Below, in pieces: positions 1 to 7,539 of a stretch of 64,000 nucleotides of DNA. The position numbers were made by a program, and so were the translations under genes. Position 1 is the stretch's first letter. Each line of letters begins with the position of its first letter. The notes beneath the pieces are model-generated. The model was not told the origin of the DNA. It was given only the letters and a program-made list of their open reading frames with translations, and made no database searches. The DNA lies in assembly GCA_947090765.1 (NCBI GenBank), contig OX352322.1, forward strand, positions 3,889,501-3,953,500, in the 5' to 3' direction. Origin of the DNA: Pseudomonas sp. MM223 (GTDB lineage Bacteria; Pseudomonadota; Gammaproteobacteria; Pseudomonadales; Pseudomonadaceae).

Positions 1-75
1 AGGCCAACATGGAGGGGTGCAAGGGGTGCCCTGAGACCTGGGACAATTGAACCCAGGCGGTCGCCAAGCACAGCC

Positions 76-173
76 CCTGTAGGAGCAGCCTTGTGCTGCG
101 AAGAGGCCGGTAGGGCCCACGGACAGCTGCCAGGCATACCGGCCTCTTCGCAGCACAAGGCTGCTCCTACAGG
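76..173. repeat. Paired REP palindrome (aagaggcc type)
   Basis: Two inverted arms, 76-112 and 137-173, are perfect reverse complements over about 37 bases. Each holds the Pseudomonas REP core (taggagcagcc followed by ttgtgctgcgaagaggcc). The pair lies downstream of the minus-strand regulator gene. The first 75 bases of the window, left of it, contain no gene I can support. Confidence 0.9.
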
Positions 174-208
174 GTGACGCGGTAGCCCGAACGATGCAAG
201 GCAAGTCC

Positions 209-847
209 TTACCCCGCCACCCGCACCACCCCCAGATCAATCCCCAGGTGCACCAGCTCGGCATGCGAACTGACCTGCAACTTGCTCTTGAGCAAGGTCA
301 AATGATTGGACACCGTCTTGCCACTGATGCACAGCTGCTCGGCAATCACTCGCGCCGGCGTGCCCTTGGCCAGCATGGTGAAAATCTCCAGTTCACGCTG
401 GGTCATGCGCTGCAAACGCGGGTCACTGGTGCTTTGTTGTGACGTGCACGCCAACTGGGTAGCCAAGGGCTGTTCGATGTAGGCGTGCCCGGCCAGCACC
501 CGCTGCACCGCCTCGATCAGCACCTCGGGCGCCGAGTTCTTGGTCAGGTAGCCCGAGGCCCCCGCTTCTAGCGCCTGGCGCACCAGCGGCAATTCGTCGT
601 GCATGCTGAAAAACAACACCCGCAGTTGCGGCAGCCGCTGGCGCAGCCGGCGCGTTGTTTCCAGGCCACTGATGCCCGGCAGGCCGAAATCCATGATCAC
701 CAGGTTGGGCACTTGCTCCTGAACCCGGACCAAAGCCTCTTCGCCGCTGGCGGCTTCACGGACTTCCATCGCGGGCAACACCGCCCGCAACAGGCTGGCA
801 TAGCCTTGGCGAACCACAGCGTGGTCATCGACCAATACAATATTCAT
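209..847 (-). CDS. pedR2: NarL/LuxR-family response regulator of the ped cluster (PedR2-like)
   Basis: A 212-aa two-component regulator. The N-terminal receiver domain has the acidic pair D7/D8, phospho-acceptor D53 (in IMDFGLPG) and K103. A GerE-type helix-turn-helix occupies roughly residues 145-210. The ATG at 847 follows a GGAGGT ribosome site and overlaps the kinase stop codon (TGATG), so the two genes are translationally coupled. A GTG three bases earlier is too close to that site. By position in a PQQ-alcohol-oxidation cluster it matches PedR2 of P. putida, which switches between Ca- and lanthanide-dependent alcohol dehydrogenases. The name rests on synteny recalled from memory; the family call is firm. 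Confidence 0.85.
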   Translation of the reverse strand: MNIVLVDDHAVVRQGYASLLRAVLPAMEVREAASGEEALVRVQEQVPNLVIMDFGLPGISGLETTRRLRQRLPQLRVLFFSMHDELPLVRQALEAGASGYLTKNSAPEVLIEAVQRVLAGHAYIEQPLATQLACTSQQSTSDPRLQRMTQRELEIFTMLAKGTPARVIAEQLCISGKTVSNHLTLLKSKLQVSSHAELVHLGIDLGVVRVAG

Positions 848-2145
848 CACACCTCCAAGGGAATATTCAGGGCCAGTGCCCAGCCAGCGCCAGGGCGGTT
901 GAAGATGCGCAGTTCGCCCCCCAGGCTGCGGGCGCGTTCGGCCATCGAGTGCAGGCCGACGCCGGGCCGTTGCGGCTGATGGGCGCCGCAGCCGTTGTCG
1001 CGAATCAGCAGACGCAGGCCCTTGGCACTCCGTTGCAGGCGTACCCGCACCTGGCTGGCACCGGCATGCCGGGCGACATTGGTCAACGCCTCCTGCAGCA
1101 GCCTGTAAAGGTGCGTGCGGCTCGCCCCGGGCAGCGTTGGCAGGTGTTCACCAACCCGCAGGCGGCAATCGATACCCTGGCTGGCCTGCCACTGGTTGAC
1201 CAGCAGGTCGAAGGCTTCGGCCAGCGGCATGTGCTGCAACGCCACCGGATACAGGTCGCGCACCAATGCACGAAACCCGTGTTGCAGGCGCTCGCAATTA
1301 AGTGCCAGGGCCTGCGCCGTCTGTTCCACCACGGTCGGTTTGTCAGCCACCATGCGCAGCAGGCAGACCTGGGCACGGATGCCTGCCAGGTATTGGCCAA
1401 GGTCATCGTGCAGGGTCTGCGCCAGGTGGGTGCGTTCCTGCTCCTGCACCGCCAGCAGGGCTTGTGTCAGTTGGGTATTGTCGGCTTGGGCCTGCTCCAG
1501 CGTTGCGGTCATGCGGTTGAAGTGCTCCGCCAACTGGCGCGCTTCCGGCACGCCAGCCTCGCGCAGGCGTGCGGTCAGCTGACCGCCCGAAACCTGCCGC
1601 AACGCTTGCAGCAGTTCATCCAGCAACCCCATGCCACGCCGCACTGCCCAGCGGATGGTCAACAAGCTCAGCAGCAAGGCCAGGCCGCACAGGCTCAGCA
1701 GTTGTTGCAGGGAGTCCCAGACTTCGTCGATCTCATCCCTAGCATCGACAGCGATCAGCACCCGGCGCCCGTCATTGAGGTTCAGCAACCGACTACTGCT
1801 GTGGCGCTCCCCCAACAGCTGGCGGCCCAGCCATCCATCCAGGCCCGTCTCCAGCGGCAACTGCGGCGCTTCACCCGCCGCCAGCCAGTGCACCCGCACA
1901 TGGCGCAGGCTCTGGGTCAGCCGCGGCTGCAGGCTTGCCGGGTTGCGTTCGGCGGTGTCACCAAGGTACGCCACCACGGCTTCGGCGGACTGCAACTCAC
2001 GCTCCACGTCAGCCACCGCCTGGTGCAACAGCACGCCGGCACAGGCCAGCGTCACCAGGGCGAAGCAGCTCGTGACCCAGAGGTTGATCCGCCACAGGGC
2101 CGACAGATTGACAAGGCGCACAGGCGATTCTCCTTGGGGCGTCAT
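847..2145 (-). CDS. pedS2: Membrane sensor histidine kinase of the ped cluster (PedS2-like)
   Basis: A 432-aa kinase of the NarX/UhpB type. Membrane segments lie at about residues 20-42 and 147-167 and enclose a ~105-residue periplasmic sensor domain. A HAMP-like linker follows, then a HisKA_3 box (QTLHDDLGQYLAG, H246) and an ATPase domain with NVARHA and DNGCGAH boxes. It is the partner of the regulator immediately downstream. In P. putida the corresponding kinase is linked to the lanthanide switch between PedE and PedH; that assignment is by position. Divergent from the PQQ-associated binding-protein gene, with ~140 bases between them for both promoters. The start has only a distant GGGGAG site. 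Confidence 0.85.
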   Translation of the reverse strand: MTPQGESPVRLVNLSALWRINLWVTSCFALVTLACAGVLLHQAVADVERELQSAEAVVAYLGDTAERNPASLQPRLTQSLRHVRVHWLAAGEAPQLPLETGLDGWLGRQLLGERHSSSRLLNLNDGRRVLIAVDARDEIDEVWDSLQQLLSLCGLALLLSLLTIRWAVRRGMGLLDELLQALRQVSGGQLTARLREAGVPEARQLAEHFNRMTATLEQAQADNTQLTQALLAVQEQERTHLAQTLHDDLGQYLAGIRAQVCLLRMVADKPTVVEQTAQALALNCERLQHGFRALVRDLYPVALQHMPLAEAFDLLVNQWQASQGIDCRLRVGEHLPTLPGASRTHLYRLLQEALTNVARHAGASQVRVRLQRSAKGLRLLIRDNGCGAHQPQRPGVGLHSMAERARSLGGELRIFNRPGAGWALALNIPLEV

Positions 2146-2283
2146 GGCCCATCGTGCTCCCCATCCTAAAGCCGCAGCACCGGTGCAGAATTACTACCTT
2201 GGTACCGGCCTAGCGCTACTTTCTGCATATTTCCCCCTCTCGGCGGGCTTCCTATGCTGGCGCTATCTGCCGTGGAGAGTGTT

Positions 2284-3462
2284 ATGCGCCAGCCTGCCCA
2301 CCTTGCCCTGACCTGCCTGCTGGCCCTGGCCGCGATGTTGTCTGCGCCGATGGCGCCCGCCGCAGAAGCGTTGCAGGTACGCATCGGCTACCTGGGCTAT
2401 CGCCCCGACCCTGGCCCGCTACTGTCCAACATCATCCCCGAGCCCGCCGATGCCGGGCTGCAAGGGGCGAAACTGGCGATTGTCGACAGCAACAGCACCG
2501 GGCGCTTCCTGAAGCAGCAGTTCCAGCTGACCAACGCCACGGTAAACAGCCCCGAAGCCCTGCTGCAGGCAGCCAAGGCCCAGCACGACCAGGGCCTGCG
2601 GCTGTTCGTGGTGGATGCCCCGGCCGCCAGCCTGCGCGCATTGTCTGCCGCCCTGCCGGACAGCCTGCTTTTTAACGCCGGCAGCCCCGACGACAGCCTG
2701 CGCAGCAGCCAGTGCCTGGGTAATGTGCTGCACAGCCTGCCGGGGCGAGCCATGCTGGCCGATGCCCTGGTGCAATTTCTGGTGCTGCGCAAGTGGCAGC
2801 GCGCGCTGCTGGTGGTGGGCCAGACCGAAGACGACCAGGCCTACGCCGCCGCCCTGCGCCGTTCGGTAAAGCGCTTTGGCATGCAACTGGTCGCGGAAAA
2901 AACCTGGACCTTCGACAACGACCAACGCCGCAGCGCCCAGGCCGACATGCCGCTGTTTACGCAAACCGCCGAATACGACGTGGTGCTGGTGGCCGACGAG
3001 CGCGGCGACTTCGGCGAGTACCTGCCCTACCAGACCTGGTACCCACGCCCCGTGGCTGGCACCCAGGGCCTGACCCCCACTGGCTGGCACAAGACCGTGG
3101 AAACCTTTGGTGCTGCACAGCTGCAAAAACGCTTTGAGGCCCAGGCCGGGCGCTGGATGAATGATCGCGACTTTGCCGCCTGGATGGCCGTGCGCAGCGT
3201 TGCCAGCGCGGCCAGCAAGCTGCGCCAGGCCGAGCCACGTGCGCTGCAGCAGTTGCTGCTCAGTGAACAGCTGCCACTGGACGGTTTCAAGGGCCGCAAG
3301 CTCAGCTACCGCCCATGGAATGGTGAACTGCGCCAGCCAATCCCACTGGTGCAACCACGCGCCTTGGTCAGTACCTCGCCGCAGGAGGGTTTCCTGCACC
3401 CCTTCAACGAAATGGACAGCCTGGGCTACGACAAGCCTGAAGTGACCTGCAGCTACCCCTGA
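2284..3462 (+). CDS. PQQ-catabolism-associated ABC substrate-binding protein
   Basis: A 392-aa periplasmic protein. A signal peptide covers about residues 1-30 (ending APAAEA). The mature part has a branched-amino-acid-receptor-like fold (RIGYLGYRPDPGP at the start, a second half with DVVLVADERGDFGEYLPY). This ATG is preferred over one 30 bases upstream because GGAG lies seven bases before it. It heads a tight plus-strand run with a beta-propeller protein and a two-component ABC exporter, the arrangement of the PQQ/lanthanide-linked PedA1A2BC transporter in P. putida. I am unsure which letter belongs to which gene. Substrate is not evident from sequence. Confidence 0.8.
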   Translation: MRQPAHLALTCLLALAAMLSAPMAPAAEALQVRIGYLGYRPDPGPLLSNIIPEPADAGLQGAKLAIVDSNSTGRFLKQQFQLTNATVNSPEALLQAAKAQHDQGLRLFVVDAPAASLRALSAALPDSLLFNAGSPDDSLRSSQCLGNVLHSLPGRAMLADALVQFLVLRKWQRALLVVGQTEDDQAYAAALRRSVKRFGMQLVAEKTWTFDNDQRRSAQADMPLFTQTAEYDVVLVADERGDFGEYLPYQTWYPRPVAGTQGLTPTGWHKTVETFGAAQLQKRFEAQAGRWMNDRDFAAWMAVRSVASAASKLRQAEPRALQQLLLSEQLPLDGFKGRKLSYRPWNGELRQPIPLVQPRALVSTSPQEGFLHPFNEMDSLGYDKPEVTCSYP

Positions 3463-3492
3463 CCCGATAACCACAACAATAAGGAATTCGCC

Positions 3493-4482
3493 ATGCGCCG
3501 CCCCCTCTTCCACCGGGCCCTGCTTTACCCCAGCCTGCTGTCGGCCGCCCTGGCGCTGGCCTGTGGGCATGCCATGGCCGCCACCGCCTGGGTGTCCAAC
3601 GAGAAAGACAACAGCCTCAGCCTGATCGACATGCAAACGCTGGAAGTCACCGATACCCTGCCGGTAGGCCAGCGCCCGCGCGGCCTGCTGCTGTCCCACG
3701 ACAACAAGCTGCTGTACATCTGCGCCAGCGATTCGGACCGGGTACAGGTGATGGACGTGGCCACCCGCAAGATCATCAAGGAACTGCCCTCCGGCAAGGA
3801 CCCCGAGCAGTTCGCCCTGCACCCCAACGACCGCTGGCTGTACGTGTCCAACGAGGACGACGCGCTGGTGACGGTGATTGACACCGTCACCGACAAGGTG
3901 CTTGGGCAGATCGACGTCGGTATCGAACCCGAAGGCATGGCGGTGAGCCCCGACGGCAAGTGGGCCGTCAACACCAGCGAAACCACCAACATGCTGCACT
4001 GGATCGACACCAGCACCCAGACCCTGGCCGACAGCACCCTGGTCGATCAGCGCCCGCGCTTCGTCGAGTTCAACAAGGACGGCTCGCGGCTGTGGGCCTC
4101 AGCGGAAATCGGCGGCACGGTGACCATCCTCGACGTGGCCACGCGCCAGGTGCTTAAAACCCTCAACTTCCAGATCAAGGGCGTTCACCCTGACAAGGTC
4201 CAGCCGGTGGGCATCAAGCTGAGCGCCGACGGCAAGTACGCCTTCGTCGCCCTGGGCCCGGCCAACCATGTGGCCGTGATCGATGCCAATACTTATGAGG
4301 TACTCGACTACCTGTTGGTCGGCCGACGGGTCTGGCAGCTGGCATTTACCCCGGACCAAAGCCAGTTGCTGGCCACCAACGGGGTCAGCGGCGACGTTTC
4401 GGTGATCGACACCAAGACCCTCAAGGTGCTCAAGTCGGTGAAGGTCGGGCGCTACCCCTGGGGCGTGGTGGTAACACCATGA
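3493..4482 (+). CDS. PQQ-associated YVTN beta-propeller protein
   Basis: A 329-aa secreted protein with a Sec signal peptide (cleavage near GHAMA-ATAW). Beta-propeller repeats of about 40 residues follow, each with a YVSN/V-V-ID-T motif (for example LYVSNEDDALVTVIDT). These are typical of the family found beside quinoprotein alcohol dehydrogenases. A clear AAGGAA ribosome site precedes the ATG. It overlaps the following ABC ATPase start by four bases. Likely a periplasmic scaffold or binding component of the exporter encoded next; the exact role is not established here. Confidence 0.85.
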   Translation: MRRPLFHRALLYPSLLSAALALACGHAMAATAWVSNEKDNSLSLIDMQTLEVTDTLPVGQRPRGLLLSHDNKLLYICASDSDRVQVMDVATRKIIKELPSGKDPEQFALHPNDRWLYVSNEDDALVTVIDTVTDKVLGQIDVGIEPEGMAVSPDGKWAVNTSETTNMLHWIDTSTQTLADSTLVDQRPRFVEFNKDGSRLWASAEIGGTVTILDVATRQVLKTLNFQIKGVHPDKVQPVGIKLSADGKYAFVALGPANHVAVIDANTYEVLDYLLVGRRVWQLAFTPDQSQLLATNGVSGDVSVIDTKTLKVLKSVKVGRYPWGVVVTP

Positions 4483-5219
4483 ATGCCCTCGAAGTCAGTG
4501 ATGTGAGCTTCGCCTACGGCCAGCGCGAAGCGCTCAAACAGGTGGGTTTCAGCCTGGCGCCCGGGCGCTTCGCCGCGCTGCTGGGCCCCAATGGCGCCGG
4601 CAAGTCGACCTTGATCGCCCTGCTTACCCGCCTGTACGACCTGCAGCACGGCGACATCCGCGTGTGCGGCTGCTCGCTGCGCAACGCTGCACGCCCTGCC
4701 CTGCGCCAGCTGGGCGTGGTGTTTCAGCAAAGCACTTTGGACCTGGACCTGAGCGTTGAACAGAACCTGCGTTACCACGCCGCGTTGCATGGCCTGTCGC
4801 GGCGCCAGAGCAACCTGCGGGTCGACGCCGAACTGGCCCGCCAGGGCCTTGGCGAGCGACGGCGCGACCGTGTGCGCGAGCTGAATATCGGCCATCGGCG
4901 CCGGGTGGAAATTGCCCGCGCGCTGCTGCATGAACCGCGCTTGCTGCTGCTCGACGAAGCCAGCGTCGGCCTTGACCCGGCCAGCCGCCTGGCGCTCAAC
5001 CAGCACCTGCGCCGGCTGTGCCGCGAGCAGCAGTTGAGTGTGTTGTGGACCACCCACCTGCTGGACGAAGTGCAGCCCAGCGATGATCTGCTGATTTTGC
5101 ATCAAGGGCGCCTGGTGGCCAGCGGCACCGCGCATGCCCTGAGCCAACAACACGGCGGTGACCTCGACAACGCCTTTGCCCGGCTGACCAGCACGCCCTC
5201 CGGAGCCCATGCCCTATGA
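4479..5219 (+). CDS. ABC transporter ATP-binding subunit, PQQ-associated
   Basis: A 246-aa ABC ATPase. Walker A is GPNGAGKST (36-44), Walker B LLLLDE (155-160), the D-loop SVGLDPAS, and the switch histidine is H193 in WTTH. The signature loop is unusual: LNIGHRRR at 135-142 instead of LSGGQ. Translationally coupled on both sides by ATGA overlaps, so it pairs with the ABC-2 permease that follows. Cytoplasmic, powering export or uptake linked to PQQ-dependent alcohol oxidation. The best functional guess from the family is a role in lanthanide-dependent growth, as for PedA1A2BC. Confidence 0.88.
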   Translation: MNALEVSDVSFAYGQREALKQVGFSLAPGRFAALLGPNGAGKSTLIALLTRLYDLQHGDIRVCGCSLRNAARPALRQLGVVFQQSTLDLDLSVEQNLRYHAALHGLSRRQSNLRVDAELARQGLGERRRDRVRELNIGHRRRVEIARALLHEPRLLLLDEASVGLDPASRLALNQHLRRLCREQQLSVLWTTHLLDEVQPSDDLLILHQGRLVASGTAHALSQQHGGDLDNAFARLTSTPSGAHAL

Positions 5220-6007
5220 ACGCTTACTGGCAATGTTTCAACGGCATCATGCTGCGCGAATGGCTGCGCTTCGTGTTGCAGCGCACCCGCCTGCTCAGCG
5301 CCCTGGTGCGCCCGCTGCTGTGGTTGCTGGTGTTCGCTGCCGGGTTTCGTGCAGCGCTGGGCATTGCCATCATCGAGCCCTACGACACCTATATCCCCTA
5401 CGAGGTGTACATCATCCCGGGCCTGGCCTGCATGATCCTGCTGTTCAACGGCATGCAGGGCTCGCTGTCGATGGTCTACGACCGTGAGATGGGCAGCATG
5501 CGGGTATTGCTGACCAGCCCGTTGCCACGGCCGTTTCTGCTGGGCAGCAAACTGTTGGCGACCTCGTTGATTTCCCTGCTGCAGGTGTATGCCTTCCTCG
5601 CCATTGCCTGGCTGTACGGCGTCCAGCCACCGGCTGCGGGCTTGCTGCTGGCGCTGCCGGCAATGCTGCTGGTGGCCTTCATGCTCAGCGCCCTGGGGCT
5701 GTTGCTGTCGAACGCGATCCGTCAGCTGGAGAACTTTGCCGGGGTGATGAATTTTGTGATCTTCCCGCTGTTTTTCCTGTCATCGGCGTTGTACCCGCTG
5801 TGGAAGATGCGCGAGGCCAGCCAGTGGTTGTACTGGCTGTGTGCCGTGAACCCGTTTACCCATGCGGTAGAACTGGTGCGCTTTGCCCTGTACGAGCGCT
5901 TGAACCTGCTGGCATTGGTGGTGTGCCTTGGGTTGACGGCGCTGTTCACCCTGCTGGCGATACTCACCTTCAACCCCCAGCATGCGGCGCTGCGCAAACC
6001 GCGCTGA
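5216..6007 (+). CDS. ABC-2 type permease, PQQ-associated
   Basis: A 263-aa integral membrane protein with about six hydrophobic segments and the ABC-2/NodJ-like stretch RQLENFAGVMNFVIFPLFF near residues 178-196. It overlaps the ATPase gene by four bases and must form its membrane partner. Conserved ABC-2 features such as VYDREMGSMRVLLTSPL around residue 85 are intact. Last gene of the 2284-6007 run; a half REP follows. Confidence 0.88.
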   Translation: MNAYWQCFNGIMLREWLRFVLQRTRLLSALVRPLLWLLVFAAGFRAALGIAIIEPYDTYIPYEVYIIPGLACMILLFNGMQGSLSMVYDREMGSMRVLLTSPLPRPFLLGSKLLATSLISLLQVYAFLAIAWLYGVQPPAAGLLLALPAMLLVAFMLSALGLLLSNAIRQLENFAGVMNFVIFPLFFLSSALYPLWKMREASQWLYWLCAVNPFTHAVELVRFALYERLNLLALVVCLGLTALFTLLAILTFNPQHAALRKPR

Positions 6008-6034
6008 TTAACCAGGCCTGTGAATGCGCTTTTC

Positions 6035-6065
6035 TTGTGGGGGCGGCCTTGTGTCGCGATTGGGC
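6035..6065. repeat. Half REP element
   Basis: A single arm of the REP type with core ggcggccttgtgtcgcgat, without a nearby inverted partner. It lies between the ABC permease and the CXXCW gene. The rest of this 180-base gap carries a tataac -10-like box near 6165 and an AAGGAAAA ribosome site for the next gene. Confidence 0.6.
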
Positions 6066-6187
6066 TATCTACATCCCTTTCAGCGACTGGCCATCTACTA
6101 CTTTAGTACTGCATTAGCTGTCTATCGTCGCATTCACAAAGCACCGCCACTGGCATGTAATGGGCCTATAACAAAAAGGAAAATCCC

Positions 6188-6736
6188 ATGCCACGTGCCC
6201 TGCGCCCCTTGTTGGCTGCCATTTCGCTGAGCCTGTCGCTGGGTGTCGCCCAAGCCGACACCGCGCCGCTGTTCTCTGCCGACGGCTATCGCGCCACCCT
6301 CTACCGCAGCCCGACCCCGCAGCAGGTCGAAGGCGGCCAGGTCATCGACACTGCCACGTTACAGCACCTGTTGGGCCAGACCCCCAAACCGGTACTGATC
6401 GATGTCTACCGCCGCCAATGGCTGCAAGGCCGCTTCATCGAAGACGAACCCCACGCCAACCTCCCCGGCAGCCTGTGGCTGGCCAACACCGGCGACGGCG
6501 AACTGAGCCCGGCCTGGCAGGACTACTTCGTGCGTAACCTGCAAAAAGCCACCGCCGGGCACCCGGAGCAACCGCTTGTCTTTTACTGCCGCTCCGATTG
6601 CTGGTTAAGCTGGAACGCGGTAAAACGCGCAAAGGCCCTGGGCTACGACAACCTGTACTGGTACCGCGATGGCCTGGACGCCTGGCAGCAGGCCAACCTG
6701 CCGCTACAACCGGCGCAACCTGTGCCCTTCCCCTGA
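6188..6736 (+). CDS. PQQ-dependent catabolism-associated CXXCW motif protein
   Basis: A 182-aa exported rhodanese-like protein. A signal peptide covers about residues 1-23 (GVAQADT). A rhodanese-type fold includes PVLIDVYRRQW, and the diagnostic YCRSDCWLSWNAVKRA motif (CXXCW) lies near residue 137. Proteins of this family occur next to quinoprotein dehydrogenases and their cytochromes. The cysteine pair suggests a redox or thiol-transfer role in the periplasm, not demonstrated here. It sits directly upstream of the AgmR-type regulator. Confidence 0.85.
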   Translation: MPRALRPLLAAISLSLSLGVAQADTAPLFSADGYRATLYRSPTPQQVEGGQVIDTATLQHLLGQTPKPVLIDVYRRQWLQGRFIEDEPHANLPGSLWLANTGDGELSPAWQDYFVRNLQKATAGHPEQPLVFYCRSDCWLSWNAVKRAKALGYDNLYWYRDGLDAWQQANLPLQPAQPVPFP

Positions 6737-6794
6737 AGCTATTGCCTGCGAACACGTGCCCCGCCCCATCCAATAAAAACAAGGTGAAAAGGCC

Positions 6795-7460
6795 ATGTAC
6801 AAAATTTTGATTGCCGACGATCACCCCCTGTTTCGCGAAGCCATCCACAACGTCATCAGCGACGGCTTCCAAGGCAGCGAGGTCATGGAAACGGCCGACC
6901 TGGACAGCGCCCTGGCATTGACCCAGGCGCACGACGACCTTGACCTGATCCTGCTCGACCTGAACATGCCCGGCATGCACGGCCTCAACGGCTTGATCAC
7001 CTTGCGCAACGAGGCCCCGACCACGCCAGTGGTGATCGTGTCGGCCGAGCAGGAAAAGCAGATCGTGCTGCAGGCCATCACCTACGGTGCCGTGGGCTTC
7101 ATCACCAAGTCCTCGCCACGATCACAGATGATCGAAGCGATCGAGCAGATCCTCAACGGCAATGTCTACCTGCCGCCCGACATCATCCGTGCCCAGAAAA
7201 GCAGCACCAGCCGGCGCCACAACGATACCCCGAGCTTCCCGCCGGAAATGCTCCAGGCCCTGACCCGCAAGCAACTGCTGGTGCTTGAGCGCATGACCAA
7301 AGGCGAATCGAACAAACAGATTGCCTATACGCTGGATATCGCTGAAACCACGGTCAAGGCGCATGTTTCGGCGATCTTGCGCAAGCTCAATGTGCATAAT
7401 CGGGTACAGGCCATCTTGAGTGCTGGTGATATCGATTTTGCCGATTACCTGCGGCGTTAG
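6795..7460 (+). CDS. agmR: AgmR/PedR1-type LuxR-family response regulator
   Basis: A 221-aa regulator. The receiver domain starts [16 protein letters not shown], with D8/D9, phospho-acceptor D55 and K105. A C-terminal GerE helix-turn-helix ([21 protein letters not shown]) binds DNA. The N-terminal sequence strongly resembles AgmR/ErbR, the activator of glycerol and PQQ-dependent ethanol oxidation genes in pseudomonads (also named PedR1). An AAGGTGAAAAGGCC stretch precedes the ATG. Its probable kinase is the hybrid kinase encoded convergently downstream, by analogy to P. putida. Confidence 0.88.
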   Translation: MYKILIADDHPLFREAIHNVISDGFQGSEVMETADLDSALALTQAHDDLDLILLDLNMPGMHGLNGLITLRNEAPTTPVVIVSAEQEKQIVLQAITYGAVGFITKSSPRSQMIEAIEQILNGNVYLPPDIIRAQKSSTSRRHNDTPSFPPEMLQALTRKQLLVLERMTKGESNKQIAYTLDIAETTVKAHVSAILRKLNVHNRVQAILSAGDIDFADYLRR

Positions 7461-7466
7461 CCTGTT

Positions 7467-7536
7467 CTGGCCTCTTCGCGGGTAAACCCGCACCTACAGG
7501 GTGTTGTAGGAGCGGGCTTGCCCGCGAAGAGGCCAG
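7467..7536. repeat. Paired REP palindrome between convergent genes
   Basis: Inverted arms (ctggcctcttcgcgggtaaa ... and its near-complement ending gcccgcgaagaggccag) around a short centre at about 7500. It lies seven bases after the agmR stop and three bases before the kinase stop, so it probably acts as the shared 3' structure of both transcripts. Confidence 0.88.
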
Positions 7537-7539
7537 CGG

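Noticed and set aside
2419..3999. 526-codon minus-strand open frame opposite the PQQ-associated genes
   Set aside because: Same antisense pattern, crosses two real genes and has no ribosome site or recognisable domain.
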